Below, one piece after another: positions 35,121-44,188 of a stretch of DNA of 64,000 nucleotides. Position numbers and translations under genes: made by a program. The stretch is from Thermomonas beijingensis (GTDB taxonomy: Bacteria > Pseudomonadota > Gammaproteobacteria > Xanthomonadales > Xanthomonadaceae), in NCBI RefSeq assembly GCF_020034655.1, contig NZ_JAIQDJ010000010.1, forward strand, positions 1-64,000, given 5' to 3'. Under the pieces are notes generated by a model. That model did not search any database. It worked only from the letters and a program-made list of their open reading frames with translations, and was not told the origin of the DNA. The first letter of the stretch is position 1, and each line of letters opens with the position of its first letter.

Positions 35121-36298
35121 GCCAGCGCATTGCGGCGCTGCGTGAGGCGCGCAGCGCTGCGCAGCGCACGCGGATGTGCCGTGTGGTGACGCAGCGGCAA
35201 GGTGTGCAGTGTGTGGTGAATGGCCGCACGCTGCTGAACTTTTGCAGCAATGATTATTTGGGGCTGTCGCAACACCCGCAGGTGATCGCCGCACTGCATG
35301 CGGCCTCCAGCGCGGGTAGTACCGCCTCGCATCTGGTGTGTGGCCACAGCGCCGAACATGCCGGGTTGGAAGCCGCGTTGGCAACGTGGCAGCAAGCACC
35401 GCGTGCACTGCTGTTTGGCAGCGGCTATCTGGCCAATCTGGCGGTACTGCAGGCGCTGCTGGGCAAGGGCGATGCGTGCGTGCAAGACAAGCTCAATCAC
35501 GCCAGTTTGATTGATGGTGCACGTCTGTCCGGTTGCACGCTCAAACGCTATCCGCACAACGATGCGCAGGCCGCTGCACGCCAGTTGCACGTGGATGCGC
35601 AAGCGGTAGCGGTGCTGGCCACCGACGGGGTGTTTTCGATGGATGGCGACGTGGCACCGCTGGCCGAGTTGGCCGCCGTGGCGCACGCACACGATGCGTT
35701 GTTGTATGTCGATGACGCGCACGGGGCCGGTGTACTGGGCGCACACGGGCGCGGCAGCATCGCCGCCGCAGGACTTACCGTGGAGGACGCGCCACTGCGC
35801 TTGATCACCTTCGGCAAAGCGTTGGGTGGCGTGGGCGCGGCAGTGGTGGGCACAGACGAGCTCATCGAACACTTGTTGCAAACCGCACGCCCCGGCATCT
35901 ACACCACCGCGCTGCCACCGATGCAAGCCGCCGCCACGCGCGCCGCCGTGCAGGTGGTGCAGTCGGCACAGGGCGATGCCTTGCGAGCACAGCTGCACGC
36001 CAATATCGCCCAGTTCCGCCGGGCTGCGGCGCAGTTGGGCTTGCCGCTGATGGCGTCAGACACCGCCATCCAACCACTGCTGATGGGTGCGGATGCCGAT
36101 GCGCTGACGCTGTCTGCAGCCTTGGAAGCAGCCGGCTATTGGGCCAGTGCGATCCGCCCACCCACCGTGCCGGAAGGCAGCGCACGGCTGCGCATCACCT
36201 TGTCAGCCGCGCATACCACGCAGCAGATTGACGGCTTGCTGGATGCGTTGGCGCGCAGCTATACCCCACCCACGCAGATATATTTCAGCTCGGTGTAA
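35105..36298 (+). CDS. bioF: 8-amino-7-oxononanoate synthase
   Basis: This protein has 397 residues from the ATG at 35105 ([15 protein letters not shown]), chosen because longer starts lie inside the bioB tail and lack similarity. Alpha-oxoamine synthase motifs are present: [31 protein letters not shown]-type [14 protein letters not shown], and the PLP lysine Lys238 in TFGKALGG. It condenses pimeloyl-ACP with alanine. It overlaps bioB by 16 bp upstream, and its 3' end overlaps that of gabD (convergent) by 40 bp. Confidence 0.95.
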   Translation: MQRLLSQRIAALREARSAAQRTRMCRVVTQRQGVQCVVNGRTLLNFCSNDYLGLSQHPQVIAALHAASSAGSTASHLVCGHSAEHAGLEAALATWQQAPRALLFGSGYLANLAVLQALLGKGDACVQDKLNHASLIDGARLSGCTLKRYPHNDAQAAARQLHVDAQAVAVLATDGVFSMDGDVAPLAELAAVAHAHDALLYVDDAHGAGVLGAHGRGSIAAAGLTVEDAPLRLITFGKALGGVGAAVVGTDELIEHLLQTARPGIYTTALPPMQAAATRAAVQVVQSAQGDALRAQLHANIAQFRRAAAQLGLPLMASDTAIQPLLMGADADALTLSAALEAAGYWASAIRPPTVPEGSARLRITLSAAHTTQQIDGLLDALARSYTPPTQIYFSSV

Positions 36299-37722
36299 TC
36301 GTCGAGGCCGTACTTCGAGCCTTCGCGGCCCATACCGGATTGCTTGACGCCGCCAAACGGCGCCACTTCGGTCGAGATCAGCCCGGTGTTGATGCCGACC
36401 ATGCCGCATTCCAGTGCTTCGGCTACGCGCCAACTGCGCGCCAGGTCACGCGTGTAGAAATAGCTGGCCAACCCATACTCGGTGGCATTGGCCATTGCGA
36501 TGACGTCCGCTTCGGTGTTGAAACGGAACAGTGGCGCAACCGGGCCGAAGGTTTCCTCCTGCGCGACCAACATGTGATCAGCAACGTCGAGGAGCACGGT
36601 CGGTTCGAAGAAGGTGCCGCCCAGCGCGTGGCGCTTACCGCCGGTGGCAATGCGCGCGCCTTTTGCCGTGGCATCGGCAACATGCTGCTCGACTTTCGCC
36701 AAAGCCTTGGCGTCGATCAACGGTCCTTGCTCGGTGGGGCCTTGCAAGCCATCGCCTACGCGCAGTGCGCGCACAGCGGCCACCAGTTTTTCCGCAAATG
36801 CGGCGTACACCGCGTCCTGCACGAACAAGCGGTTCGCGCAGACGCAGGTTTGCCCGGTGTTGCGGTATTTGCTGGCAATCGCACCGGCCACCGCGGCATC
36901 CAAATCCGCATCCTCGAACACGATGAATGGCGCATTGCCGCCCAGTTCCAGCGACACCCGCTTCATGCCCTCGGCGCACTGTGCCATCAAGCGTTTGCCC
37001 ACCGCCGTTGAGCCGGTGAAGCTGAGCTTGCGCACCTTCGGGTGTGCTGTCATTTGCGTGCCAATTGCCGCCGCATCCTGGCCAGTGACGATATTCAGCA
37101 CGCCCGGCGGCAGGCCAGCGCGCTCGGCAATCACGCCCAGCGCCAGCGCCGAAAACGGGGTTTGCATCGCCGGCTTGCACACCACCGTGCACCCCGCTGC
37201 CAGCGCCGGGCCCAATTTGCGGCCAAGCATGGCCGAAGGGAAATTCCACGGTGTGATGGCCGCCACCACACCCACCGGCTGGCGCAACGTGAGGATGCGA
37301 TTGTCACCGGCGTGGCCGGGAATCGTGTCGCCGTCCATGCGCTTGGCTTGTTCGCCAAACCATTCCAGAAAGCCAGCCGAATACAGCACTTCGCCCTTCG
37401 CCTCCGCAAGCGGCTTGCCCTGCTCGGCGGTCATCAACACGGCCAGATCATCCTGATGGTGCAGCATCAGGTCGAACATGCGGCGCAGCACGTGCGCGCG
37501 CTCCCTGGCGGTCATGTTTGCCCACGCCGGGAACGCCGCATGCGCGGCATCGATGGCACGCCGGGTTTCATCCGCACCCATGTCTGGCACCGTGCCCAGC
37601 AGCGCGCCTGTGGCGGGGTTGCGTACTTCGCAGGTACCGCCGGTCGCGGCCGCACACCATTGGCCCGCAACCAGTGCCTGGTTGCGCAACAACTGCGGAT
37701 CGGTCAATGGCAGTGTGGTCAT
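36259..37722 (-). CDS. gabD: Succinate-semialdehyde dehydrogenase (NAD(P)+)
   Basis: This protein has 487 residues from MTTLPLTDPQLL; six residues further upstream are also open. Aldehyde dehydrogenase motifs are clear: ITPWNFPSAML, FTGSTAVGKRLM, catalytic Glu in LELGGNAPFI and catalytic Cys in GQTCVCANRL. The overall match is to the GabD subfamily, which oxidises succinate semialdehyde to succinate at the end of GABA degradation. It lies antisense between bioF and bioH. Confidence 0.9.
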   Translation of the reverse strand: MTTLPLTDPQLLRNQALVAGQWCAAATGGTCEVRNPATGALLGTVPDMGADETRRAIDAAHAAFPAWANMTARERAHVLRRMFDLMLHHQDDLAVLMTAEQGKPLAEAKGEVLYSAGFLEWFGEQAKRMDGDTIPGHAGDNRILTLRQPVGVVAAITPWNFPSAMLGRKLGPALAAGCTVVCKPAMQTPFSALALGVIAERAGLPPGVLNIVTGQDAAAIGTQMTAHPKVRKLSFTGSTAVGKRLMAQCAEGMKRVSLELGGNAPFIVFEDADLDAAVAGAIASKYRNTGQTCVCANRLFVQDAVYAAFAEKLVAAVRALRVGDGLQGPTEQGPLIDAKALAKVEQHVADATAKGARIATGGKRHALGGTFFEPTVLLDVADHMLVAQEETFGPVAPLFRFNTEADVIAMANATEYGLASYFYTRDLARSWRVAEALECGMVGINTGLISTEVAPFGGVKQSGMGREGSKYGLDDYTELKYICVGGV

Positions 37723-37849
37723 CACATCTTCTCCATGCATGGATTCATCCTGTACTCGGCAAGCAGCACGGGGTTCTTGCGATAATGCGCGTTTACCGTC
37801 ATCGGCTATCTACGCTGTTGCGCCTTTGGCCACAACGCAAAACCACATC

Positions 37850-38644
37850 ATGACCCAGCTGTCCGTTGACATCACAGGCCACGGCCCCCCCCTGATCCTG
37901 CTGCACGGCTGGGCGATGCACGGCGGTATTTTCGCGCCGTTGGTGCAAGCACTGCGTGAACACCACACCTTGCACGTGGTGGATCTGCCCGGCCACGGGC
38001 ATAGCCGGGATTGCGGTGTGCCTTTGCAGCTGGATGCCTGCGTGCAGGCGGTGCTGGCGGTGGTGCCAGCTGCGCCGTGGTGTGGTTGGTCGCTAGGGGG
38101 GTTGTTGGCACTGCATGCAGCGGCCACGCAACCGGCGCGTGTGCCGGCACTGGCGATGCTGTGCGCCACCCCCAAGTTTGTGCTGAGTGACACTTGGCCA
38201 CACGGCATGGCGCGTGACGTGTTCACCGGTTTCGAAGCCGGCCTGCGCAGTGATTGGCGCGCCACGATTGACCGCTTCATCGCACTGGAAGCGTTTGGCT
38301 CTGACCATATGCGCGAAGAACTCAAGCTGCTGCGCGATGCGGTGCTGACGCGCGGCGAACCGTCACCACGGGTGTTGGCGGAAGGCTTGCAGCTGCTGGA
38401 GCAGAGTGATTTGCGTGACGCATTGCCGGCACTGGCGGTGCCCAGCCTGTGGCTCGCTGGCCGACGCGACCGCTTGGTCAACCCAGCGGCGATGCAGGCC
38501 AGTGCGGCGCAGTCCCGGTTGGCGCAATTCGTACCCATAGAACATGCCGGGCATGCGCCATTCCTGACCCATGCAAATACAGTGGCAGACGCATTGATGG
38601 CGTTTCTTGCAAGCGCCGGCCACGCGTCATTGAAGCACGCCTGA
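37850..38644 (+). CDS. bioH: Pimeloyl-ACP methyl ester carboxylesterase
   Basis: This protein has 264 residues from the ATG at 37850. It is an alpha/beta hydrolase with HGWAMHGG, nucleophile Ser81 in GWSLGG, Asp207 in RRDRLVNP and His235 in HAGHAPF, nearly the same numbering as E. coli BioH. It releases pimeloyl-ACP from its methyl ester, ending the BioC-BioH pathway. The stop overlaps the bioC start (TGATG). Confidence 0.93.
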   Translation: MTQLSVDITGHGPPLILLHGWAMHGGIFAPLVQALREHHTLHVVDLPGHGHSRDCGVPLQLDACVQAVLAVVPAAPWCGWSLGGLLALHAAATQPARVPALAMLCATPKFVLSDTWPHGMARDVFTGFEAGLRSDWRATIDRFIALEAFGSDHMREELKLLRDAVLTRGEPSPRVLAEGLQLLEQSDLRDALPALAVPSLWLAGRRDRLVNPAAMQASAAQSRLAQFVPIEHAGHAPFLTHANTVADALMAFLASAGHASLKHA

Positions 38645-39552
38645 TGAACGATTCGCTATTTGATGCCAAGCAAGTGCGGCGTGCATTTTCGCGTGCGGCC
38701 GCCAGTTATGACGCCGCCGCCCATGTGCAGCGCAATGCACAGGCACGATTGCTGGAGTCACTGGATTATCTGGATGACCCGGCACTGGCGCGCAAGCCGC
38801 CACAGCGGGTGTTGGACTTGGGCTGCGGCACCGGTGCGGCCAGCGTGGCGCTGCAAAAACGCTGGCCCAAAGCACAGATCCTGTCGATGGATTTGGCGCT
38901 GCCGATGTTGCAGCACACCCGCGCCGCCTGCAGACGCTGGAACCCGTTTGTGCAAGTGCCGCAGCCCTTGTGTGCCGATGCGCGTGCGCTGCCGTTGGCC
39001 GAAGGCAGTGTGGATGTGATTTTCTCCAACTTGTGCCTGCAATGGGTGGAAGATTTGGGCGCGGTGCTCAATGGCTTCCGGCGGGCGCTCAGGCCGCAGG
39101 GTTTGCTGCTGTTCTCAACGTTTGGCCCGGAAACCTTGTGGGAACTGCGCAACGCGTTTGCCTACGCCGATGCCGCGCCGCATGTCAGCCCGTTTGTGGA
39201 CATCGCCGGGATGGGCGATGCCCTGGTCAACGCCGGCTTCTTTCAGCCGGTGGTCGATCGCGAGGAAGACATCACCCACTACCCGCAGCTGACGGCCCTG
39301 ATGCACGAATTGCGCGCACTGGGCGCCACCAATGCGCTGACCAACCGCCGCAGCAGCCTGACCGGGCGCGGGCGGTTTGCCGCGGCGGCCACGGCCTACG
39401 AAGCGCATCGCACACCGGCGGGACTGCCGGCCACGTGGGAAATCATCAGCGCGATGGCGTGGGCACCGGAACCTGGTGCGCCGATCCGCGAAGGCGGTGC
39501 GGATTTGGTGGCGGTGCCGGTCGCGAACATTCCGATTCGCAGGCGCGGATGA
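38644..39552 (+). CDS. bioC: Malonyl-ACP O-methyltransferase
   Basis: This 302-residue protein is a class-I SAM methyltransferase: VLDLGCGTGAASVALQKRWP (motif I), LSMDLALPML, ADARALPLAEGSVDVIFSNLCLQWVED. It methylates malonyl-ACP so that fatty acid synthesis can make a pimeloyl chain. It is coupled to bioH by a TGATG junction and overlaps the following exporter gene by 4 bp. Confidence 0.93.
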   Translation: MNDSLFDAKQVRRAFSRAAASYDAAAHVQRNAQARLLESLDYLDDPALARKPPQRVLDLGCGTGAASVALQKRWPKAQILSMDLALPMLQHTRAACRRWNPFVQVPQPLCADARALPLAEGSVDVIFSNLCLQWVEDLGAVLNGFRRALRPQGLLLFSTFGPETLWELRNAFAYADAAPHVSPFVDIAGMGDALVNAGFFQPVVDREEDITHYPQLTALMHELRALGATNALTNRRSSLTGRGRFAAAATAYEAHRTPAGLPATWEIISAMAWAPEPGAPIREGGADLVAVPVANIPIRRRG

Positions 39553-40541
39553 GCGCGCAACACCACGTCCTCCGTGCGGTAGGACTGTCGCTGTTGGCAG
39601 CATTGTTATTCACCAGTACCTATGTGCTCAACCGCGCGGTGGCGGTGGGTGGCGGGCATTGGGCATGGACTGCCGCGCTGCGCTACTTGTTCATGCTGCC
39701 GCTACTGTTGCCGCTGATGCATTGGCAGGGCGGCATTGCCCCCGTGTGGCGTTCGCTCCGCGCCGCGCCGGGTGCATGGCTGGGCTGGAGCAGTGTCGGC
39801 TTTGCCCTGTTCTATGGACTGCTCAGCGCGGCCGCGGCCAGTGGCCCGTCGTGGCTGGTGGCCGGCAGTTTCCAGATGACGGCGGTGGCGGGCATGTTGT
39901 CTGCGCCCCTGTTGTATCGCGATGCACGGGCGCGCATCCCACGTACTGGATTTACGGTGGGCGTGCTGATTGTGACGGGCGTGCTACTGATGCAATTTGG
40001 CAATGCGCATGGGACCTTGACGCCTTCCGCATGGCTGGCTCTGGCCTGCGTACTGGTCAGTGCGTTTGCTTATCCACTGGGCAACCGTGGCCTGTTGCTG
40101 CATTTGGAACGGCGTGGTGAACCCCTCAATGCCACCCAGCGCGTCTTCGGAATGACCTTGGCCAGCCAACCGGCATGGTGGGCACTGGCACTATGGGCAT
40201 GGACGCAAACGGGGCCACCGCCTGCTGCGCAAATGGAAGCGATCTTTGTGGTGGCATTGGTCTCCGGTGTGGCCGCCACCATTCTGTTTTTCCATGCCAG
40301 TGGCATGGTTCGCAGCAATCCCACCGCGCTGGGCGCAGTGGAGGCCATGCAGGCATCGGAAGTGGTCTTTGCCGCACTGCTGGGGGTGATGTTCCTTGGC
40401 GAACCGTGGCCGCATGGACAAGCCTTGTTCGGCGGACTGCTGGTGGTCGCCGGAATTGCACTGTTTGCTTGGGTGGTGGCACACGAAGCGGCGCGGGATC
40501 AACGTGACGTGCAAGCACTGCGTAGCGAGCGTGGGCGTTAG
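39549..40541 (+). CDS. DMT-superfamily (EmrE/EamA-like) exporter
   Basis: This 330-residue protein has about ten hydrophobic helices (GLSLLAALLFTSTYVLNRAV; LRYLFMLPLLLPLM; VLIVTGVLLMQFG; VVALVSGVAATILFFHASGM). It resembles the 'multidrug resistance efflux transporter' family of the drug/metabolite superfamily. The ATG overlaps the bioC stop by 4 bp, so expression with biotin genes is likely, but a biotin-related substrate is only a guess. It is convergent with the dehydratase gene, overlapping by 4 bp. Confidence 0.8.
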   Translation: MSAQHHVLRAVGLSLLAALLFTSTYVLNRAVAVGGGHWAWTAALRYLFMLPLLLPLMHWQGGIAPVWRSLRAAPGAWLGWSSVGFALFYGLLSAAAASGPSWLVAGSFQMTAVAGMLSAPLLYRDARARIPRTGFTVGVLIVTGVLLMQFGNAHGTLTPSAWLALACVLVSAFAYPLGNRGLLLHLERRGEPLNATQRVFGMTLASQPAWWALALWAWTQTGPPPAAQMEAIFVVALVSGVAATILFFHASGMVRSNPTALGAVEAMQASEVVFAALLGVMFLGEPWPHGQALFGGLLVVAGIALFAWVVAHEAARDQRDVQALRSERGR

Positions 40542-41518
40542 CCGGCCGCCAGCAATCCCGGCAGTGCGTCCAAATCCACATTCCCGCCCGACAAAATAAC
40601 GCCCACCTTGCGCCCCGCGAAGACTGCGGGGTGCGCCAACACCGCCGCCAATACGGTGGCCGATGACGGCTCGACCAGTTGTTTGGTGCGCGACCACAGC
40701 AAGCGCAGCGCGGCCACGGCCTGGACATCATCCACCGTCAATACCTGCGCATCGCAGGCACGCAGGATTTCGAAATTGATCGCGCCCAGCGTGCCACGCA
40801 AGCCATCGCAAATGGTGTCCGGAATCCCCGCGTGATCCAGCGCACCGGCAGCAAACGATCGTGCACCGTCGGCAGCGCCGGCAGGTTCGGCCAGATACAA
40901 GCGGCAGTGCGGGGCCAGTGCGCGCATCGCCAATGCCGTACCTGCCGCCAAACCACCACCCCCCAATGGCACCACCAGTGCGTCCAACCCTGGTTGCGCG
41001 GTCAACAACTCCAATGCGGCGGTGCCTTGCCCGGCAATCACGCGCGGATCGGTATAGGGATGCACGCTGTTGCCGCCAGTTGTGGCTTGCACCTGCGCAC
41101 ACATCGCCTCGCGTGCCGCAAGCGTCGCTGCGCAGCGATGCAACTGAGCGCCGTAGTGCGCTATCGCCGCCACCTTGGCCGCCACCGCACCGTCCGGTAC
41201 CACCACATGGCAGGCAATCCCGCGCAGCTGCGCCGCCAGCGCCAGCGCTGCCCCGTGATTGCCGGAAGAATGCGTCACCACCCCACATGCGGCTTGCGCA
41301 GCGGTGAGTGACCACACCGCATTGCACGCGCCGCGAAACTTGAATGCACCCACGCGCTGCAAGTGTTCGGCTTTGAAGTACAGGCTTGCGCCAGTCATCG
41401 CATCCAGCGCGCGCGAGTGCAGCACGGGCGTCACATGCGCATACGGTGCGATGCGGGCGGCGGCGGTTTGCACATCGGCAAACGCGGGAAGTGGGGCACG
41501 GCTATCGGAAGCATTCAT
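40538..41518 (-). CDS. PLP-dependent threonine/serine dehydratase-type enzyme
   Basis: This 326-residue protein has fold-type II PLP motifs: EHLQRVGAFKFRGA (Schiff-base Lys), SSGNHGAALALAA (phosphate loop) and VVPLGGGGLAAGTAL. There is no C-terminal ACT domain, so it resembles catabolic threonine dehydratases, serine racemases or hydroxyaspartate dehydratases rather than full-length biosynthetic IlvA. Exact substrate cannot be assigned. Confidence 0.85.
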   Translation of the reverse strand: MNASDSRAPLPAFADVQTAAARIAPYAHVTPVLHSRALDAMTGASLYFKAEHLQRVGAFKFRGACNAVWSLTAAQAACGVVTHSSGNHGAALALAAQLRGIACHVVVPDGAVAAKVAAIAHYGAQLHRCAATLAAREAMCAQVQATTGGNSVHPYTDPRVIAGQGTAALELLTAQPGLDALVVPLGGGGLAAGTALAMRALAPHCRLYLAEPAGAADGARSFAAGALDHAGIPDTICDGLRGTLGAINFEILRACDAQVLTVDDVQAVAALRLLWSRTKQLVEPSSATVLAAVLAHPAVFAGRKVGVILSGGNVDLDALPGLLAAG

Positions 41519-41867
41519 TCAGCGCATGCTAACGCGCCAGCTGGTGATTGGCCGCGTTGTACACAGATCTGCGCGGCGCCAATTTCAATGCGGTGCATCG
41601 ACGATGCGTACGGAAAACACAAAAACGTGATCGCTTGCACAAGCTGAATCGAAGTTGGGCCAGCCTGTGACTTTCTGCGTCACTTCACGCCAGATCGCGC
41701 TACTCTACGCGCGTCGGTGCCTTGCAGGACTTTCCGGATCCCCCCTGTTCCGCCCGTCCTGCGGGCACCGACACTTTCCTGCACGCATCCCCCATGCATG
41801 TCAGCGACGACCACTTGCAGACGCAGTGGCGGTGCAGCTTCAGCGCACCAACAACAGCAGCACGCAT
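41519..41867. other. Intergenic, no gene supported
   Basis: This is the left part of the 538-bp gap between the dehydratase start and mnmG. Short open frames here have no recognisable similarity. It should hold the dehydratase promoter. C-rich runs near 41740 and 41788 are visible but unexplained. Confidence 0.5.
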
Positions 41868-41906
41868 AAAAAAAGAGGGCCGGATGTCCCCCGACACCCG
41901 GCCCTC
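41868..41906 (-). terminator. Intrinsic terminator of the candidate small RNA
   Basis: A perfect nine-pair stem GAGGGCCGG/CCGGCCCTC (41875-41883 with 41898-41906) extends by TGTC/GACA beyond one mismatch. On the minus strand it is followed by seven T. It is the strongest terminator in the window. Confidence 0.8.
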
Positions 41907-41984
41907 GTAGCGTCCTCGTTATGCGCAGGATCGGCCCCTGTTCAGTCCGATCATCACCTTGCGGCGTGCCACAGCGAGTGCTGA
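41868..41984 (-). ncRNA. Candidate sigma-54-dependent small RNA
   Basis: About 117 nt are expected from a start near 41984 to the end of a U-run. Three stem-loops are visible: SL1 pairs CATCA (41986-41982) with TGATG (41956-41952); SL2 pairs GATCGG (41952-41947) with CCGATC (41934-41929) around a 12-nt loop, sharing base 41952 with SL1; SL3 is the terminator. A sigma-54-type promoter lies directly upstream and no ORF with similarity lies in the transcript. I do not recognise an Rfam family. GGA motifs occur in SL3 and in the linker, but are too few to claim CsrA/RsmA binding. Confidence 0.55.
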
Positions 41985-41993
41985 TGAGGATAA

Positions 41994-42009
41994 AGCAGGA
42001 AGCGTGCCA
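41994..42009 (-). promoter_or_regulatory. Sigma-54 (-24/-12) promoter
   Basis: On the minus strand TGGCACG, four bases, then CTGCT matches the consensus TGGCACG-N4-TTGCW with one mismatch and exact GG-to-GC spacing. It predicts a start near 41983-41985, at the 5' edge of the folded region. The upstream activator site was not found by eye. Confidence 0.65.
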
Positions 42010-42056
42010 ACTTTTCAAAACCCAGCCCAGGCGCATTTGCGCGCGATAATTGCCCG

Positions 42057-43946
42057 ATGAACACGTCCTTCTACGCCTTCGATGTCATCGTGATTGGTGG
42101 CGGCCATGCCGGCACCGAAGCCGCACTGGCCTCTGCCCGCACCGGTGCGCGCACCTTGCTACTCACCCACAACATCGAAACCGTGGGTGCAATGAGTTGC
42201 AACCCGGCGATTGGCGGGATTGGGAAAGGCCATCTGGTCAAGGAAATCGACGCGCTCGGCGGCATCATGGGCAAGGCCGCCGATGCGGCCGGCATCCAGT
42301 GGCGCGTGCTCAATGCGTCGAAGGGGCCAGCCGTGCGTGCAACGCGCTGCCAAGCCGACCGCGCGCTGTATCGCAGCTTCATCCGGCGCACGGTGGAGAC
42401 ACAGCCCAACCTCACCGTATTTCAAGCCGCCGTCGATGATCTGGTGATCGTCAATGACGCCGTGCGCGGTGCGATCACGCAAACCGGCCTGACCTTCGCA
42501 GCCCCCGCCGTCGTGCTGACCGCAGGCACGTTTTTGGCCGGCAAAATCCATATCGGGCAAACCCAATACGCCGCCGGGCGCATGGGCGACGCACCGGCCA
42601 CCGCATTGGCGCACAAACTGCGCGAGGGCCGCTTTGTGGTGGACCGGCTCAAGACCGGCACGCCGCCACGGATTGACGGCCGCACCCTGGATTATTCGGT
42701 GATGAGCGAACAGCCCGGCGATGACCCACGCCCGGTGATGTCGTTCATGGGCAGCCATGCCGATCAACCCGCGCAAGTGAGTTGCTGGATCACCGATACC
42801 TGCGAGCGCACCCACCAAATCATCCGCGACGCACTACATCGCAGCCCGTTGTATTCCGGCCAGATCGAAGGCATCGGTCCGCGCTATTGCCCGTCGATTG
42901 AAGACAAGGTCGTGCGTTTTGCCGAGAAGGCCAGCCATCAGATTTTTGTCGAGCCCGAAGGCTTGTCGGTCACCGAAATCTACCCCAATGGCATCAGTAC
43001 TTCGCTGCCATTCGATGTGCAATTGGATCTGGTACGCAGCATTCGCGGCTTCGAACACGCGCATATCACCCGCCCCGGATATGCCATCGAATACGATTTC
43101 TTCGATCCACGCGGGCTCAAAGCCTCACTGGAAACCAAGGCGGTGGCCGGGCTGTTTTTTGCCGGCCAGATCAACGGCACCACCGGCTACGAAGAGGCCG
43201 CTGCGCAAGGCTTGTTGGCTGGCGTGAATGCGGCGCGCTTTGTGCGACAACAAGACGCCTGCACTCTGCGCCGCGATGAAGCGTATCTGGGCGTATTGGT
43301 GGATGACCTGATCACCCACGGCACCAGCGAGCCATACCGCATGTTCACCAGCCGCGCCGAGTACCGCCTGCAATTGCGCGAAGACAATGCCGATACCCGG
43401 CTCACGCCCATTGGCCATGCACTGGGCCTGGTGGATGAAGCGCGCTGGCAGGCATTTTCACGCAAGCGTGACGCGGTGGCCGCCGAAACCGCACGCCTGT
43501 CCAGCCTGTGGGCAGCACCCAATAACGCACTGGGCGCCGCATTGGCACGCGACCTTGGGATTGAAGTCAGCCGTGAAAACAATGCATTGGATTTGCTGCG
43601 CCGCCCGGAACTCGATTACTCGCGCCTGCTGCACGTGCCTGAATTCGGCCCCGCCGTGGACGATGCAAAAGTGGCCGAACAAGTCGAAATTGAAACCAAA
43701 TATGCCGGCTATCTGAACCGCCAGCGCGATGAGATCGCCCGCCAACAGCGCAACGAAGCCACCACCATCCCCACCCACTTCGACTACGCCCACGTGCGCG
43801 GCCTCTCCGCCGAAGTCCTGCAAAAGCTGCAGCGCGTACAGCCGCAAACCGTGGGCCAAGCGCAGCGTATCCCCGGGGTGACGCCAGCGGCGATTTCGCT
43901 GCTGTTGGTGCACCTGGAACGCGCCCGCCGCGAACGGGCGGCGTAA
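42057..43946 (+). CDS. mnmG: tRNA uridine-5-carboxymethylaminomethyl modification enzyme
   Basis: This 629-residue protein (GidA) has the FAD motif [17 protein letters not shown] at the N-terminus, then [20 protein letters not shown] and [26 protein letters not shown], and the C-terminal helical domain for MnmE and tRNA ([14 protein letters not shown]). With MnmE it makes cmnm5U34. It stands alone here. The divergent candidate sRNA lies just upstream. Confidence 0.97.
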   Translation: MNTSFYAFDVIVIGGGHAGTEAALASARTGARTLLLTHNIETVGAMSCNPAIGGIGKGHLVKEIDALGGIMGKAADAAGIQWRVLNASKGPAVRATRCQADRALYRSFIRRTVETQPNLTVFQAAVDDLVIVNDAVRGAITQTGLTFAAPAVVLTAGTFLAGKIHIGQTQYAAGRMGDAPATALAHKLREGRFVVDRLKTGTPPRIDGRTLDYSVMSEQPGDDPRPVMSFMGSHADQPAQVSCWITDTCERTHQIIRDALHRSPLYSGQIEGIGPRYCPSIEDKVVRFAEKASHQIFVEPEGLSVTEIYPNGISTSLPFDVQLDLVRSIRGFEHAHITRPGYAIEYDFFDPRGLKASLETKAVAGLFFAGQINGTTGYEEAAAQGLLAGVNAARFVRQQDACTLRRDEAYLGVLVDDLITHGTSEPYRMFTSRAEYRLQLREDNADTRLTPIGHALGLVDEARWQAFSRKRDAVAAETARLSSLWAAPNNALGAALARDLGIEVSRENNALDLLRRPELDYSRLLHVPEFGPAVDDAKVAEQVEIETKYAGYLNRQRDEIARQQRNEATTIPTHFDYAHVRGLSAEVLQKLQRVQPQTVGQAQRIPGVTPAAISLLLVHLERARRERAA

Positions 43947-43962
43947 AAAAACGACACACAGG

Positions 43963-44165
43963 CATGTCAGGGATGGGGTGTTCACGCAGCGGCATTTCGA
44001 GCCGCGTAGTGAATGCCCCATCCCTGACATGTCGATTCACGCAGCGGCAGTTCGAGCCGGGTAGTGAATGCCCCATCCCCGGCACGTCGATTCACGCAGC
44101 GGCAGTTCGAGCCGCGTAGCGAATACCCCATCCCCGACACGTCGATTCACGCAGCGGTATTTCGG
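43963..44165 (+). repeat. 55-bp tandem hairpin repeat (3.5 copies)
   Basis: The motif TTCACGCAGCGG recurs at 43981, 44036, 44091 and 44146, exactly 55 bp apart. Each unit contains an inverted pair, TTCAC...GTGAA around GCGGC...GCCGC. The first unit is flanked by a longer near-perfect inverted repeat: CATGTCAGGGATGGGG at 43963 against its complement ending near 44032. It is downstream of mnmG and may act as REP-like terminator/cruciform DNA. Confidence 0.85.
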
Positions 44166-44188
44166 GCTGACAGGCGTATTCTTTGCCG

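Noticed and set aside
41868-41984. Assigning the small RNA to sX13 or to the CsrB/RsmY group
   Set aside because: sX13 is described with C-rich loops, whereas this strand is G-rich. Too few GGA loops are present for a CsrB-type sponge.
43963-44165. CRISPR array
   Set aside because: The 55-bp units are contiguous and palindromic, with no unique spacers and no cas genes nearby.
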